Source: Bacillota bacterium (GTDB lineage Bacteria; Bacillota; Limnochordia; DTU080). Taken from it: DNA of 64,000 bases. Below, one piece after another: positions 36,206 through 43,764 of this stretch. The notes under the pieces were generated by a model, which ran no database searches, was not told the origin of the DNA, and saw nothing but the letters and a program-made list of their open reading frames with translations. The position numbers and the translations under genes were made by a program. Positions within the stretch are counted from its first letter, which is position 1; each line of letters opens with the position of its first letter. The stretch lies in NCBI GenBank assembly GCA_012840225.1, contig DULU01000005.1, forward strand, positions 18,717 to 82,716. Direction: 5' to 3'.

Positions 36206-37501
36206 ATGAGTTCTAACGGCGGTAGCTTGATAATCGAAAACGGCAGCCTCATCACCTCCGGGCAGATCATCGACGACGGCATGGTGGCGATCCATGAAGG
36301 AAAGATCGTATATGCCGGGTCCAGACGGCCGGTGGACAGCGCTTGGTTCTCTAATCCGCCGGCGCGGGAAACCGGAGCCGGCAGCATCAGTATCAATAAC
36401 AATATCAATAGGTTTGATGCCGGGAGAGGCTGGATCTGCCCTGGTCTGCTCGATGTGCACCTTCATGGCGGTGGAGGTGCCGATGTGATGGATGCCTCCA
36501 TTGAGGCTTTACATACCATCGCCAAAGCTCACACCCGGCACGGCACCACCGGTTTCCTGGCCGGCACCGTGACCGCCTCCCACCAAGAACTATTGCCTGT
36601 AGCCGAAGTGATTCGCCAGGCGGTGGCGGCCGGCGCCAACTCATTCGCCTCCACCCCCGCCTCCTCCGCCTCCTCCACCACCTCCACCCCAGACTGGCAA
36701 GCGGCTGCCGTGCTGGGTCTGCACCTGGAAGGCCCCTATCTGAGTTACAATAGGCGCGGCGCCCACAACGCCGCCCACCTGCGCCCCCCCTCCAAAGAAG
36801 AACTGGCGGAACTCCTGGCGATCCTCGGCGCGCATTTCCGCATGATCACTCTTGCCCCGGAACTGGAAAACGCGCTGGAAATTATTCCCTGGCTGGTCCA
36901 ACATGATGTCACCGTCTCCCTCGGCCACAGCGAAGCCCCATACGAGCTGGCACTAAAAGCCATAGCCGCCGGAGCCCGGCATGCCACCCATACCTATAAC
37001 GGCATGAACGCTCTCCACCACCGTGATCCGGGCCTGCTCACCGCCGTGTTGCTGGAAGACCGGCTCACGGCCGAGCTGATTGCCGACGGCATACATGTAC
37101 ACCCGGCCGTCCTCCGCCTGGCCTGGAAGCTCAAAGGTACGGAGCGTACCTGCCTGGTGACCGATGCCATAGGCGCCATGGGCATGCCTCCGGGCCTGTA
37201 TAATCTCGGAGGATTGGAAGTGGAAGTGGTCGGCAACACCTGCCGCCTGATCGAAGGCGGGAGCTTGGCCGGCAGCGTACTCGGTATGGATATAGCCGTA
37301 AAAAATATGGTGGAAATGGTGGGTGTGCCCCTGAGGGAGGCCGTATATATGGCCACCGCCGTTCCGGCCAGGCAGATGGGTCTCGCCCACTGTAAAGGAG
37401 CTCTGGCTCCGGGCATGGACGGTGATATCTGCGTGCTGGGCCAGGATTTGCTGTGCTCGGCCACCATCATCGCCGGCCGACCGGTATACCGGGCCGGCTG
37501 A
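36206..37501 (+). CDS. nagA: N-acetylglucosamine-6-phosphate deacetylase
   Basis: The 431-residue amidohydrolase removes acetate from GlcNAc-6-phosphate, feeding amino-sugar catabolism. Motifs in order: GLLDVHLHGGGG, GLHLEGPYLS (metal Glu), SLGHSEA, THTYNGMNALHHRDPGL, ADGIHVHP and VTDAIGA (catalytic Asp). A Ser/Thr-rich insert (about residues 145-160) comes from TCC-rich repeats at 36650-36690. It could process sugars released by the GH20 enzyme at 11206. AGAGGAA precedes ATG 36206. No nagB or transporter is adjacent. Confidence 0.94.
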   Translation: MSSNGGSLIIENGSLITSGQIIDDGMVAIHEGKIVYAGSRRPVDSAWFSNPPARETGAGSISINNNINRFDAGRGWICPGLLDVHLHGGGGADVMDASIEALHTIAKAHTRHGTTGFLAGTVTASHQELLPVAEVIRQAVAAGANSFASTPASSASSTTSTPDWQAAAVLGLHLEGPYLSYNRRGAHNAAHLRPPSKEELAELLAILGAHFRMITLAPELENALEIIPWLVQHDVTVSLGHSEAPYELALKAIAAGARHATHTYNGMNALHHRDPGLLTAVLLEDRLTAELIADGIHVHPAVLRLAWKLKGTERTCLVTDAIGAMGMPPGLYNLGGLEVEVVGNTCRLIEGGSLAGSVLGMDIAVKNMVEMVGVPLREAVYMATAVPARQMGLAHCKGALAPGMDGDICVLGQDLLCSATIIAGRPVYRAG

Positions 37502-37517
37502 ACATACCTGTTTTCGG

Positions 37518-37526
37518 TGATATAAT
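37518..37526 (+). promoter_or_regulatory. Extended -10 promoter element before the Gfo/Idh gene
   Basis: TGATATAAT at 37518-37526, identical to the element before nagA, lies about 100 bp upstream of GTG 37625. No clear -35 box. Confidence 0.45.
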
Positions 37527-37586
37527 TACAACCCGGCAACACTTCACAATAAAACCTCTTCGTGCTAACATGAAACAGGTTGGTAA

Positions 37587-37606
37587 CGTAAATGTTCGTA
37601 AATGTT
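37587..37606 (+). promoter_or_regulatory. Operator-like tandem 10 bp repeat
   Basis: CGTAAATGTT occurs twice back to back (37587-37596, 37597-37606), one DNA turn apart, bracketed by GTAA and AC. It lies between the presumed promoter and the ribosome site of the Gfo/Idh gene, where a repressor could block transcription. Confidence 0.4.
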
Positions 37607-37624
37607 ACTCGATAGGAGGTATCA

Positions 37625-38665
37625 GTGGTGTCCAAGAAAGTGGGTTGGGGTATAATCGGTTGCGGCGTCATCGGCCCTACACATGCTGTGGCCATAAATG
37701 AAGTGGAAGATGCTGCTCTGGTGGCGACTTGCGATGTGATTCCGGAGAGAGCCGAAGCTATGGCCAAGCAGTATAATGCCGCTCATTGGTATACCGACTA
37801 TAACGAAATGCTCAAACGGGACGATATCGATGTGGTATCGATTTGCGTTCCCAGCGGCTTGCACGGAGAAGTGGCGGAAGCAGCAGCCAAAGCCGGCAAG
37901 CATGTATTCACCGAGAAACCGATGGAAATCACCAAGGCCAAGATCGACCGCATGATTCAGGTTTGCCGTGAAGAAGGTGTGAAGCTCGGCTGCGTCTTCC
38001 AGATGCGCACCGTCGCCGCCAACATCATCGCCCGCCAGACGATCCAGGAAGGCCGCTTGGGCACCATGGTATTAGCCGACTGCTATCAAAAGTATTATCG
38101 CAGCCCCGAGTATTACAAAAGCGCCGATTGGCGGGCCACCTGGGAGCTCGACGGCGGCGGCGCCCTGATGAATCAATGCGTGCACGGCATCGACCTCCTG
38201 TTGTGGATGGTGGGCAGTCCTGTGGAGAGCGTGGTGGCTCAAGCTGAGCACCTGGTGAGGGATATCGTCGTTGAGGATACTGCCGTAGCTCTCCTGAAAT
38301 TTAAAAACGGGGCTATGGGCGTCATCGAAGGCACCACTTCATGCAATCCCGGGCAAAAAGCCCGCTTCGACATCCACGGCAACGACGGCACTATCATCCT
38401 GGAAAACGGGCAGATCGTGCAGTGGCATGTGCCGGATATGCCGAAGCCGGAAATCAAGTCCCCGAAAGAAGCCGGCGAAGTTTATAAAGATCCCAAAGCC
38501 CTCTCCAAGCACGGCCATATCGTGCTGGTCAAGGATATGACGGAAGCGATACTCCACGATCGCCAGCCGATGATCACGGGCGAGGAAGCCAGGAAAGCCG
38601 TCGATCTCATCTTGGCTATTTATGAATCGGCGCAGAACAACAGGCGGGTTTATCTCAATAATTGA
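37625..38665 (+). CDS. Gfo/Idh/MocA family oxidoreductase
   Basis: The 346-residue NAD(P)-dependent sugar or inositol dehydrogenase-like protein starts with GWGIIGCGVIGPTHAVAI (Rossmann site). CVPSGLHGEVAEAAAKAGKHVFTEKP (catalytic Lys in EKP), then GGGALMNQCVHGIDLLLWMVG (catalytic His), follow. The substrate is unknown. AGGAGGT lies just before GTG 37625. It is monocistronic: an extended -10 and an operator-like repeat precede it and a terminator follows at 38725. Confidence 0.9.
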   Translation: MVSKKVGWGIIGCGVIGPTHAVAINEVEDAALVATCDVIPERAEAMAKQYNAAHWYTDYNEMLKRDDIDVVSICVPSGLHGEVAEAAAKAGKHVFTEKPMEITKAKIDRMIQVCREEGVKLGCVFQMRTVAANIIARQTIQEGRLGTMVLADCYQKYYRSPEYYKSADWRATWELDGGGALMNQCVHGIDLLLWMVGSPVESVVAQAEHLVRDIVVEDTAVALLKFKNGAMGVIEGTTSCNPGQKARFDIHGNDGTIILENGQIVQWHVPDMPKPEIKSPKEAGEVYKDPKALSKHGHIVLVKDMTEAILHDRQPMITGEEARKAVDLILAIYESAQNNRRVYLNN

Positions 38666-38724
38666 TGTTGATGCCGGCGGTCAATACCGGCAACGTGAGT
38701 GTGGGAAGTTGTTGGGAAGTTATC

Positions 38725-38767
38725 GAGGCGGGTGCCGGCAGAGGTCCCGCCTCATCTTTTTCTTTTT
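38725..38767 (+). terminator. Rho-independent terminator after the Gfo/Idh gene
   Basis: GAGGCGGG (38725-38732) pairs with CCCGCCTC (38746-38753), followed by a T-rich run up to 38767. Confidence 0.85.
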
Positions 38768-38836
38768 CCCTAAATTTTATCCCTAAATTTTCCGCAGATA
38801 CGGCAATAAAACTCTACCTCCTGCGTCTTTACTGTT

Positions 38837-39376
38837 ATGGGAAACGAAAAGGCTGGCATCACGAACTTCATAACGGTGGAATACCGGCGGCTGGTGCGCT
38901 ATGCCGCCCGCCTGGTGGACGGCTTGGAAGACTGGGATGCGGAAGATGTGGTCCAGGACGTCATGGTGCGCTTCTTTTCCCGCCCCAGGAGCGGTCTTCC
39001 GATAACGAAACTGACCGCCTACTTCTACCGGGCCATCAGGAACAGGGCTATCGATCTGTATCGCACCCACCACCATGAAGAGTCCATCGATGCTCCGGTG
39101 GATGATGATGAAGATTTGCACCTGGTCGACCTGTTGACCGATCTCACGCACGACGTCGCCGCTGCCGTCGAGCAGAACGAGTTGTTCGAGCGGCTCTATC
39201 AGGCCATCGACGCCTTGCCGGCGAAGGAGCGGGAGATCATTTTGGCCACCGAATTTGCCGGGCGCAAGTACAGTGAGCTGGCCCGTGAGCTGGGTGAGCC
39301 TATCGGCACGCTCTTGTCCCGGAAAAGCCGGGCTCTCTCCCGCTTGCGAGCAGCGTTTCCCGAACTGACCAAGTGA
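38837..39376 (+). CDS. ECF-type RNA polymerase sigma factor
   Basis: This 179-residue sigma-70 family protein has region 2 (LVRYAARLVDGLEDWDAEDVVQDVMVRFFSR, residues 20-50, then FYRAIRNRAIDLYRT). Region 4 (ALPAKEREIILATEFAGRKYSELARELGEPIGTLLSRKSRALSRL, about 130-172) recognises the -35 box. It would redirect RNA polymerase to a stress or envelope regulon. No ribosome site precedes ATG 38837, so it may be poorly translated or nearly leaderless. The next gene, 26 bp on, encodes a small membrane protein rather than a classical zinc anti-sigma factor, and may hold or sense for it. Confidence 0.9.
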   Translation: MGNEKAGITNFITVEYRRLVRYAARLVDGLEDWDAEDVVQDVMVRFFSRPRSGLPITKLTAYFYRAIRNRAIDLYRTHHHEESIDAPVDDDEDLHLVDLLTDLTHDVAAAVEQNELFERLYQAIDALPAKEREIILATEFAGRKYSELARELGEPIGTLLSRKSRALSRLRAAFPELTK

Positions 39377-39402
39377 CACAAAGACAGAAGGAGGTTCCCT
39401 AT

Positions 39403-39963
39403 ATGAGCTTGTTCAGATTACTGTCACGTCTCCAACCCAAGCGTTATAGCGGTGTAGCCAAAGCTTTGATCATTGCCGCCATCGTGCTCTCGATCGCCGG
39501 TATCATAACCGGTCTGATTTTCCTGATCGCCTATATCTTCATGGCGTTGTGGAACTGGCTGATGCCCGATATTTTCGGTTTGAAGACCATATCTATTCTG
39601 CAAGCCGTCGGCCTGATTTTCCTGGCAAAAATCCTCTTCGGCGCCTTTGAGGGCAACCGTGGTTCTTCTCAAAGCAGCCATCACAGTCGTCATCATCATG
39701 ACCATGCTCCGCCCAAGCACCCGTGGCCGCCGTCGACGTCGGCCTCAGCCCCGGCACCGGCAGCACCGGCAACACCGGCAGCACCGCCGGCACCAGATGA
39801 TGAGGCCGGAGCGGCCGGATCCTGGCCGGGTTCCGGATCCGAGCCCGGACCCACGGCACAATGGCAACAATATTGGCAGGAAGAGGGCAAAGCCGCCTTT
39901 GAGGCCTGGTTGAGAAAGAAAGGTATCAAGAGAGAAGAGCCGGAAAACGGAAAAAACGAATAA
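39403..39963 (+). CDS. Small membrane protein partnered with the sigma factor
   Basis: The 186-residue protein has a transmembrane segment at about 20-50 (ALIIAAIVLSIAGIITGLIFLIAYIF). The conserved-looking block FGLKTISILQAVGLIFLAKILFGAF (about 62-86) follows, a motif I recall in small membrane proteins beside ECF sigma genes. A His-rich stretch (SSHHSRHHHDHA), an Ala/Pro repeat spacer and a charged tail (EEGKAAFEAWLRKKGI) complete it. The block ending in a cytoplasmic tail could bind the sigma factor. AGGAGGT lies a few bases before ATG 39403. A terminator follows immediately. Confidence 0.75.
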   Translation: MSLFRLLSRLQPKRYSGVAKALIIAAIVLSIAGIITGLIFLIAYIFMALWNWLMPDIFGLKTISILQAVGLIFLAKILFGAFEGNRGSSQSSHHSRHHHDHAPPKHPWPPSTSASAPAPAAPATPAAPPAPDDEAGAAGSWPGSGSEPGPTAQWQQYWQEEGKAAFEAWLRKKGIKREEPENGKNE

Positions 39964-39971
39964 GTCAAAGG

Positions 39972-40003
39972 AACGGCCGATGCATAATCGGCCGTTATTT
40001 TTC
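39972..40003 (+). terminator. Rho-independent terminator of the sigma factor operon
   Basis: AACGGCCGAT (39972-39981) and ATCGGCCGTT (39987-39996) form a perfect 10 bp stem with loop GCATA, followed by ATTTTT. Confidence 0.93.
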
Positions 40004-40017
40004 CGGCCATTTTCCTG

Positions 40018-40023
40018 TATAAT
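40018..40023 (+). promoter_or_regulatory. Possible -10 box before the small membrane protein at 40061
   Basis: TATAAT at 40018-40023 directly follows TG, between the terminator and GTG 40061. No good -35 is seen. Confidence 0.35.
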
Positions 40024-40060
40024 ATAGGTTATTAAAACAAAGCTGGAAGGATACCGCCCG

Positions 40061-40558
40061 GTGAACAAAAACCTGCTGATCAAGTTCGGTGTTTTATTTC
40101 TGGCCATCATCGCCGTCCTGGTTTTGCTGTTGCCGCTGGCCGCCGTGAAGGGCACCAGTGGCTTCACTTTCACCTTCTGCAACATCATGGCGGTCATATT
40201 CCTCTCCATTGCCGCCTTCCTCAGCCGGAACAGGGATCAATTCGTCAACAGCAGCAACGGCAACGGCAACGGCAGCGGCAGCAAGCAGCTCAGAGCCGAC
40301 TGGAAAGAGCGCTTTCGCCTCTTCATCATGTATGTGGCCGGCATTGGTGTAGCTGCGGCGATGAGCGGGTATCTCCTCCTGTTTCTCATGGCCCCCCACA
40401 GCGGGCGGCTGCTCCTCGGCGCCGCCATAGCGGCTTTCGACGCTTTCCTCTGGGTCACCTTGATGTCGTGGGTGCTGGCCGGACGGCGGATCGACCCTTT
40501 TACCTACTGGTCTCCTTTCGTCTTTTATAACCTTGGCACATTCATAGCCTTGATATAA
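40061..40558 (+). CDS. Four-helix membrane protein of unknown function
   Basis: The 165-residue protein has hydrophobic segments at about 5-30, 42-58, 88-115 and 118-160, separated by an Asn/Gly/Ser-rich loop (SSNGNGNGSGSK) from AACGGC repeats. No family is recognised. GTG 40061 has AAGGA about 11 bases upstream. It is separated from the sigma operon by a terminator, so it is its own unit, convergent with the aldo/keto reductase gene. Confidence 0.7.
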   Translation: MNKNLLIKFGVLFLAIIAVLVLLLPLAAVKGTSGFTFTFCNIMAVIFLSIAAFLSRNRDQFVNSSNGNGNGSGSKQLRADWKERFRLFIMYVAGIGVAAAMSGYLLLFLMAPHSGRLLLGAAIAAFDAFLWVTLMSWVLAGRRIDPFTYWSPFVFYNLGTFIALI

Positions 40559-40582
40559 GGGCTTTATGGCGGCGCTATATCG

Positions 40583-41578
40583 CTATATTGGCGAGACGTC
40601 GGAAGTCAGATCGAGCCAGGAGAGTTCCGCCGCAGTGAGCTTTATATCAAGGGCCGGCAAATTGTCTGCCAACTCGGCCGGACTGGCAGCGCCCACCAAA
40701 GCAAATACATTTAGACCATGATGGAAAAGGTAGGCCAAGGCCACCTGCGGCACGCTCACGCCCTTGACCTCCGCCAGCCGTCTCGCCCGTTCCAGGCGCT
40801 CAAAATTGGGTTCGTGGCAATAGGCGCGCCGGCAGGCCTTATCCAGCTGCTCTTTGGTCCGGTGATAGTTTTCCCTGGTAATGCGCCCGGAAAAGAGTCC
40901 CCGGGCCAGGCTGGAATAGGCGAAGATAGGCATGTTCCCTCGGCGATACCACTCCCTGGCCTCCGCCTCCCTCGGGCCGCTGATGGACACACATCCCGGT
41001 CCCCAGGGATTATCCAGTTGCTCGGCCAGGCTGAAGTTGGGGCTGCTGGCCACAAAAGGCTGCAGGTTATGGGCTGCGGCATAGTCGTTGGCCGCCTGGA
41101 TTCTTTCATGCCGCCAGTTGGAACCGCCGAAAGCCCTGATTTTCCCCGCTTCGTAGTGTTCATTCAACACCTCGACTATGGGGCCGACCGGCACTTCCGG
41201 ATCATCCCGGTGCAATAGATAGATGTCGATGTAATCGGTTTGCAGGCGAGCCAGAGAGTCGGTCAGGTCGGCGGTGATGTCGAAAGGTGTTACCCGCCAG
41301 CGGTCGGCATTGGGATGAGCGCCTTTGGATATGATGACCACTTTTTCCCGGTTGCCCCTGGCCTTTAGCCAGCGGCCGATGGCGCGCTCGCTGTCGCCGC
41401 CGGCATATACATGAGCCGTATCCAGGGTATTATATCCCTGCTCAAAGGCGCTATCCAGTAAGGCGAAACTGCTTTCCAGCTCTCTGGTGTTTATGATCAT
41501 CGTCCCCAGCACCAGCCGGGAGACCGATTTGTCGACACCTGGCACTTGACCGTATTGCATGGATGATGATGCTGGCAT
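40583..41578 (-). CDS. Aldo/keto reductase
   Basis: The 331-residue NADPH-dependent oxidoreductase has the catalytic tetrad: Asp in NTLDTA, Tyr in HVYAGG, Lys in IISKGAHP and His in LLHRDDP. AFGGSNWRHERI and the C-terminal VFALVGAASPAELADNL form the cofactor site. ATG 41578 has GGAGGAG eight bases upstream; the longer frame to 41812 is ignored. It starts 5 bp after the stop of a Gfo/Idh gene, so the two likely act together on a sugar or sugar-derived carbonyl. Confidence 0.9.
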   Translation of the reverse strand: MPASSSMQYGQVPGVDKSVSRLVLGTMIINTRELESSFALLDSAFEQGYNTLDTAHVYAGGDSERAIGRWLKARGNREKVVIISKGAHPNADRWRVTPFDITADLTDSLARLQTDYIDIYLLHRDDPEVPVGPIVEVLNEHYEAGKIRAFGGSNWRHERIQAANDYAAAHNLQPFVASSPNFSLAEQLDNPWGPGCVSISGPREAEAREWYRRGNMPIFAYSSLARGLFSGRITRENYHRTKEQLDKACRRAYCHEPNFERLERARRLAEVKGVSVPQVALAYLFHHGLNVFALVGAASPAELADNLPALDIKLTAAELSWLDLTSDVSPI

Positions 41579-41583
41579 AGTTG

Positions 41584-42570
41584 CTACTCCTCCATCGGGT
41601 ATTTCAGACCCCATTGCCGGCGCAGGGTATCCATGGTCTTCAATATGGAAAGGGATTCGCGGTGCGGCATGCGCTCGCACTCCAGCTTTCCCTCTTTCAG
41701 GCATTGGTTGACGGCCGCCGCTTCGTAATTGTAGCCGTTTCCCAGGAGCGGTATCTCCACCTTGAGGGGTTCTTTTCCGGGGATATTCAAGGTGGCGGCA
41801 GTGGGATGCCAAAAGGCGGGCAGGTGAATATAACCGCCGGTGCCATATATCCAGGCCGACTGGATGGTGGTGGTGCGCACGGCAGAGGTGAGCGTCGCCA
41901 GCCGTCCCCCATTATAGGCCAGCACCATGGCGGCTTGTTCATCCACTCCGGTCTCGCCCAGATGCGCCAGGCCGGTAATGCGCTGTGGCGGCTCGCCCAT
42001 CACCCATTCAGCAAAGGATACGGTGTATACGCCCACATCCAGCAGGCTGCCTCCGGCCAGTTCCGGCTTGAACAGGCGGCCTTCCGGATTCCAGGCGCCG
42101 CGAAAACCGAAATCGGCGCTCACCAGGCGCACCTCACCGATGGCTCCCGCCGCCAACCAATCTTCCACCTGCTTCATGATGGGAAAAAAGCGGGTCCACA
42201 TGGCTTCCATAAGGAACACCCGGCGCTCCCGGGCGGTAGCGATGAGCTTTTGCGCCTGGGCGGCATTGACGGTCAGCGGTTTTTCGCACAACACTGCCCG
42301 GCCGGCCTCCAGACAAAGCAAAGCGCATTCCAGGTGGGCGGAATGGGGGGTGGCCACATAGACGACATCGATGGAATCATCGGCAGCCAGATCCTCGTAT
42401 GAGCCGTACCTGAGAGGGATGTTATACTTGTCCGCAAAAGCGTTGGCCTTTTCCAGTGACCTGGAGGCCACGGCCGCCAGCTCGGCGTCGGGCACCACCG
42501 CCAGCCCGGCGGCAAATTTGTGCGCTATGTTGCCCGGTCCCATTATTCCCCAGCGGATATTCTTTTTCAT
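41584..42570 (-). CDS. Gfo/Idh/MocA family oxidoreductase
   Basis: The 328-residue dehydrogenase begins RWGIMGPGNIAHKFAAGL (Rossmann), with YVATPHSAHLECALLCLEAGRAVLCEKPLTVN (catalytic Lys) and EAMWTRFFPIMKQVEDWL. That wording fits the trans-1,2-dihydrobenzene-1,2-diol/D-xylose dehydrogenase-like branch. The likely role is NADP-dependent oxidation of a sugar. ATG 42570 follows AAGGAGAC and overlaps the preceding stop codon as ATGA, indicating coupling with the phosphoesterase and aldo/keto reductase genes. Confidence 0.9.
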   Translation of the reverse strand: MKKNIRWGIMGPGNIAHKFAAGLAVVPDAELAAVASRSLEKANAFADKYNIPLRYGSYEDLAADDSIDVVYVATPHSAHLECALLCLEAGRAVLCEKPLTVNAAQAQKLIATARERRVFLMEAMWTRFFPIMKQVEDWLAAGAIGEVRLVSADFGFRGAWNPEGRLFKPELAGGSLLDVGVYTVSFAEWVMGEPPQRITGLAHLGETGVDEQAAMVLAYNGGRLATLTSAVRTTTIQSAWIYGTGGYIHLPAFWHPTAATLNIPGKEPLKVEIPLLGNGYNYEAAAVNQCLKEGKLECERMPHRESLSILKTMDTLRRQWGLKYPMEE

Positions 42571-43637
42571 GCTTGATCGTCTCCTTTCCGCACCGGCCAC
42601 AGCCGCTCTGCCGGCGGCAGTTCCGGTTGATCCTTATATAGGCGATTAAAGGTCCGGCGGCCGGCCTCGGCATAGACCGCCCGCACTTCATCCCCCACTA
42701 TTTCCAGATATCCTTCTATCCCTAAAGAAAAATAGGTGTCTGCCTTGAATATTTTCCCCCAGCGTTGCGCCAGACGTCCGAAGAGGCCGTTGAGCGCTCC
42801 GGGCGAGTGGCCGAAAGCCACTTGCTTCATGCCATATGCTTCGAAGAGCCGGTCCACCGCTTCCTCGCCGTCCTGCCACCAGTGACGGGCCGCCACCGGG
42901 CTTTCCCGTCCGGCATAGGGATCAAGCAGGGGGTGATCCCAGCGCTGCTGCTCAAGAAGGGCGGCAAAGGTGCGGTTGAGGGCGGCGACACCGGCTGTCC
43001 ATCCGCAGGGCGGGCCGCCGTGAAAAAAGCCCCAGGTGCCGATTTTGGCGGCCACCGGCAGGCGCTTCAGCCAGGGGAGGGTGCCGTCCTTCTCCAATAT
43101 GTCGCCCAGGAGGGCGGCGGCTTGCCGGGCTACCGCCGTGGGGATGGCAGCACAGGCGGAAACATATTCCTCCGGGTAATCGTCACGCCTTTTTTCCAAG
43201 AGCGATTGCTGAAAACAGGTCTGCAGATGCGATGTGCCGAGAGAAGGCACCTGATGGCGATCCAGATACTCACCGAGCCGCTCGCCGCCTCCAGCCCGCC
43301 CCCAACTCCGGGCAGTCTCCCAGTTGAGCCGGTCGTCCCCGGTGGCGAGCGTCCTGAGCAGGAGCAGCTCATGATTGCCCAGCAAAACGGTGACCCGGCC
43401 GGAGAACTCCTCCGTCAGGCGGCGGATCAGGAACACCACTTCGCGGGAAGAAGCGCCCTCATCGATCATGTCTCCGCAAATCACCAGGTGCTCGCCGGGA
43501 GCAATGCGCCACTCTCCCTTCCGGTCGATGAAGGAGGCCAGCTGCATGACTCTGGTGAACCCCTCAAGGCAGCCGTGGATGTCGCCTACCACCACGAGGC
43601 GCCTGATTTTGCTTGTGTCGTCATGGCTTTTTTCCAT
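42567..43637 (-). CDS. Calcineurin-like metallophosphoesterase
   Basis: The 356-residue protein has the PPP-type metal-binding series VVGDIHGCLEGF (about residues 17-28), ICGDMIDEG, LLGNHELLLL, FFHGGPP and VAFGHSPG. It would remove phosphate from a protein, nucleotide or small molecule. The insert between GNHE and FFHGG is long for a protein phosphatase. It is the first gene of a three-gene unit with the Gfo/Idh and aldo/keto reductase genes (ATGA overlap). It is divergent from the S9 peptidase gene. Confidence 0.87.
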   Translation of the reverse strand: MEKSHDDTSKIRRLVVVGDIHGCLEGFTRVMQLASFIDRKGEWRIAPGEHLVICGDMIDEGASSREVVFLIRRLTEEFSGRVTVLLGNHELLLLRTLATGDDRLNWETARSWGRAGGGERLGEYLDRHQVPSLGTSHLQTCFQQSLLEKRRDDYPEEYVSACAAIPTAVARQAAALLGDILEKDGTLPWLKRLPVAAKIGTWGFFHGGPPCGWTAGVAALNRTFAALLEQQRWDHPLLDPYAGRESPVAARHWWQDGEEAVDRLFEAYGMKQVAFGHSPGALNGLFGRLAQRWGKIFKADTYFSLGIEGYLEIVGDEVRAVYAEAGRRTFNRLYKDQPELPPAERLWPVRKGDDQA

Positions 43638-43764
43638 ACGGAGGTGTCAATTCGGCACCTCAGAATAAACGCCTGCCTGAAAAAAGCAGGAGACCGCCTT
43701 TTCATATATTAATTGTATACATAATCAATAACTACAATCTGCTCAGCAAACGAGGTGTGTTAAC

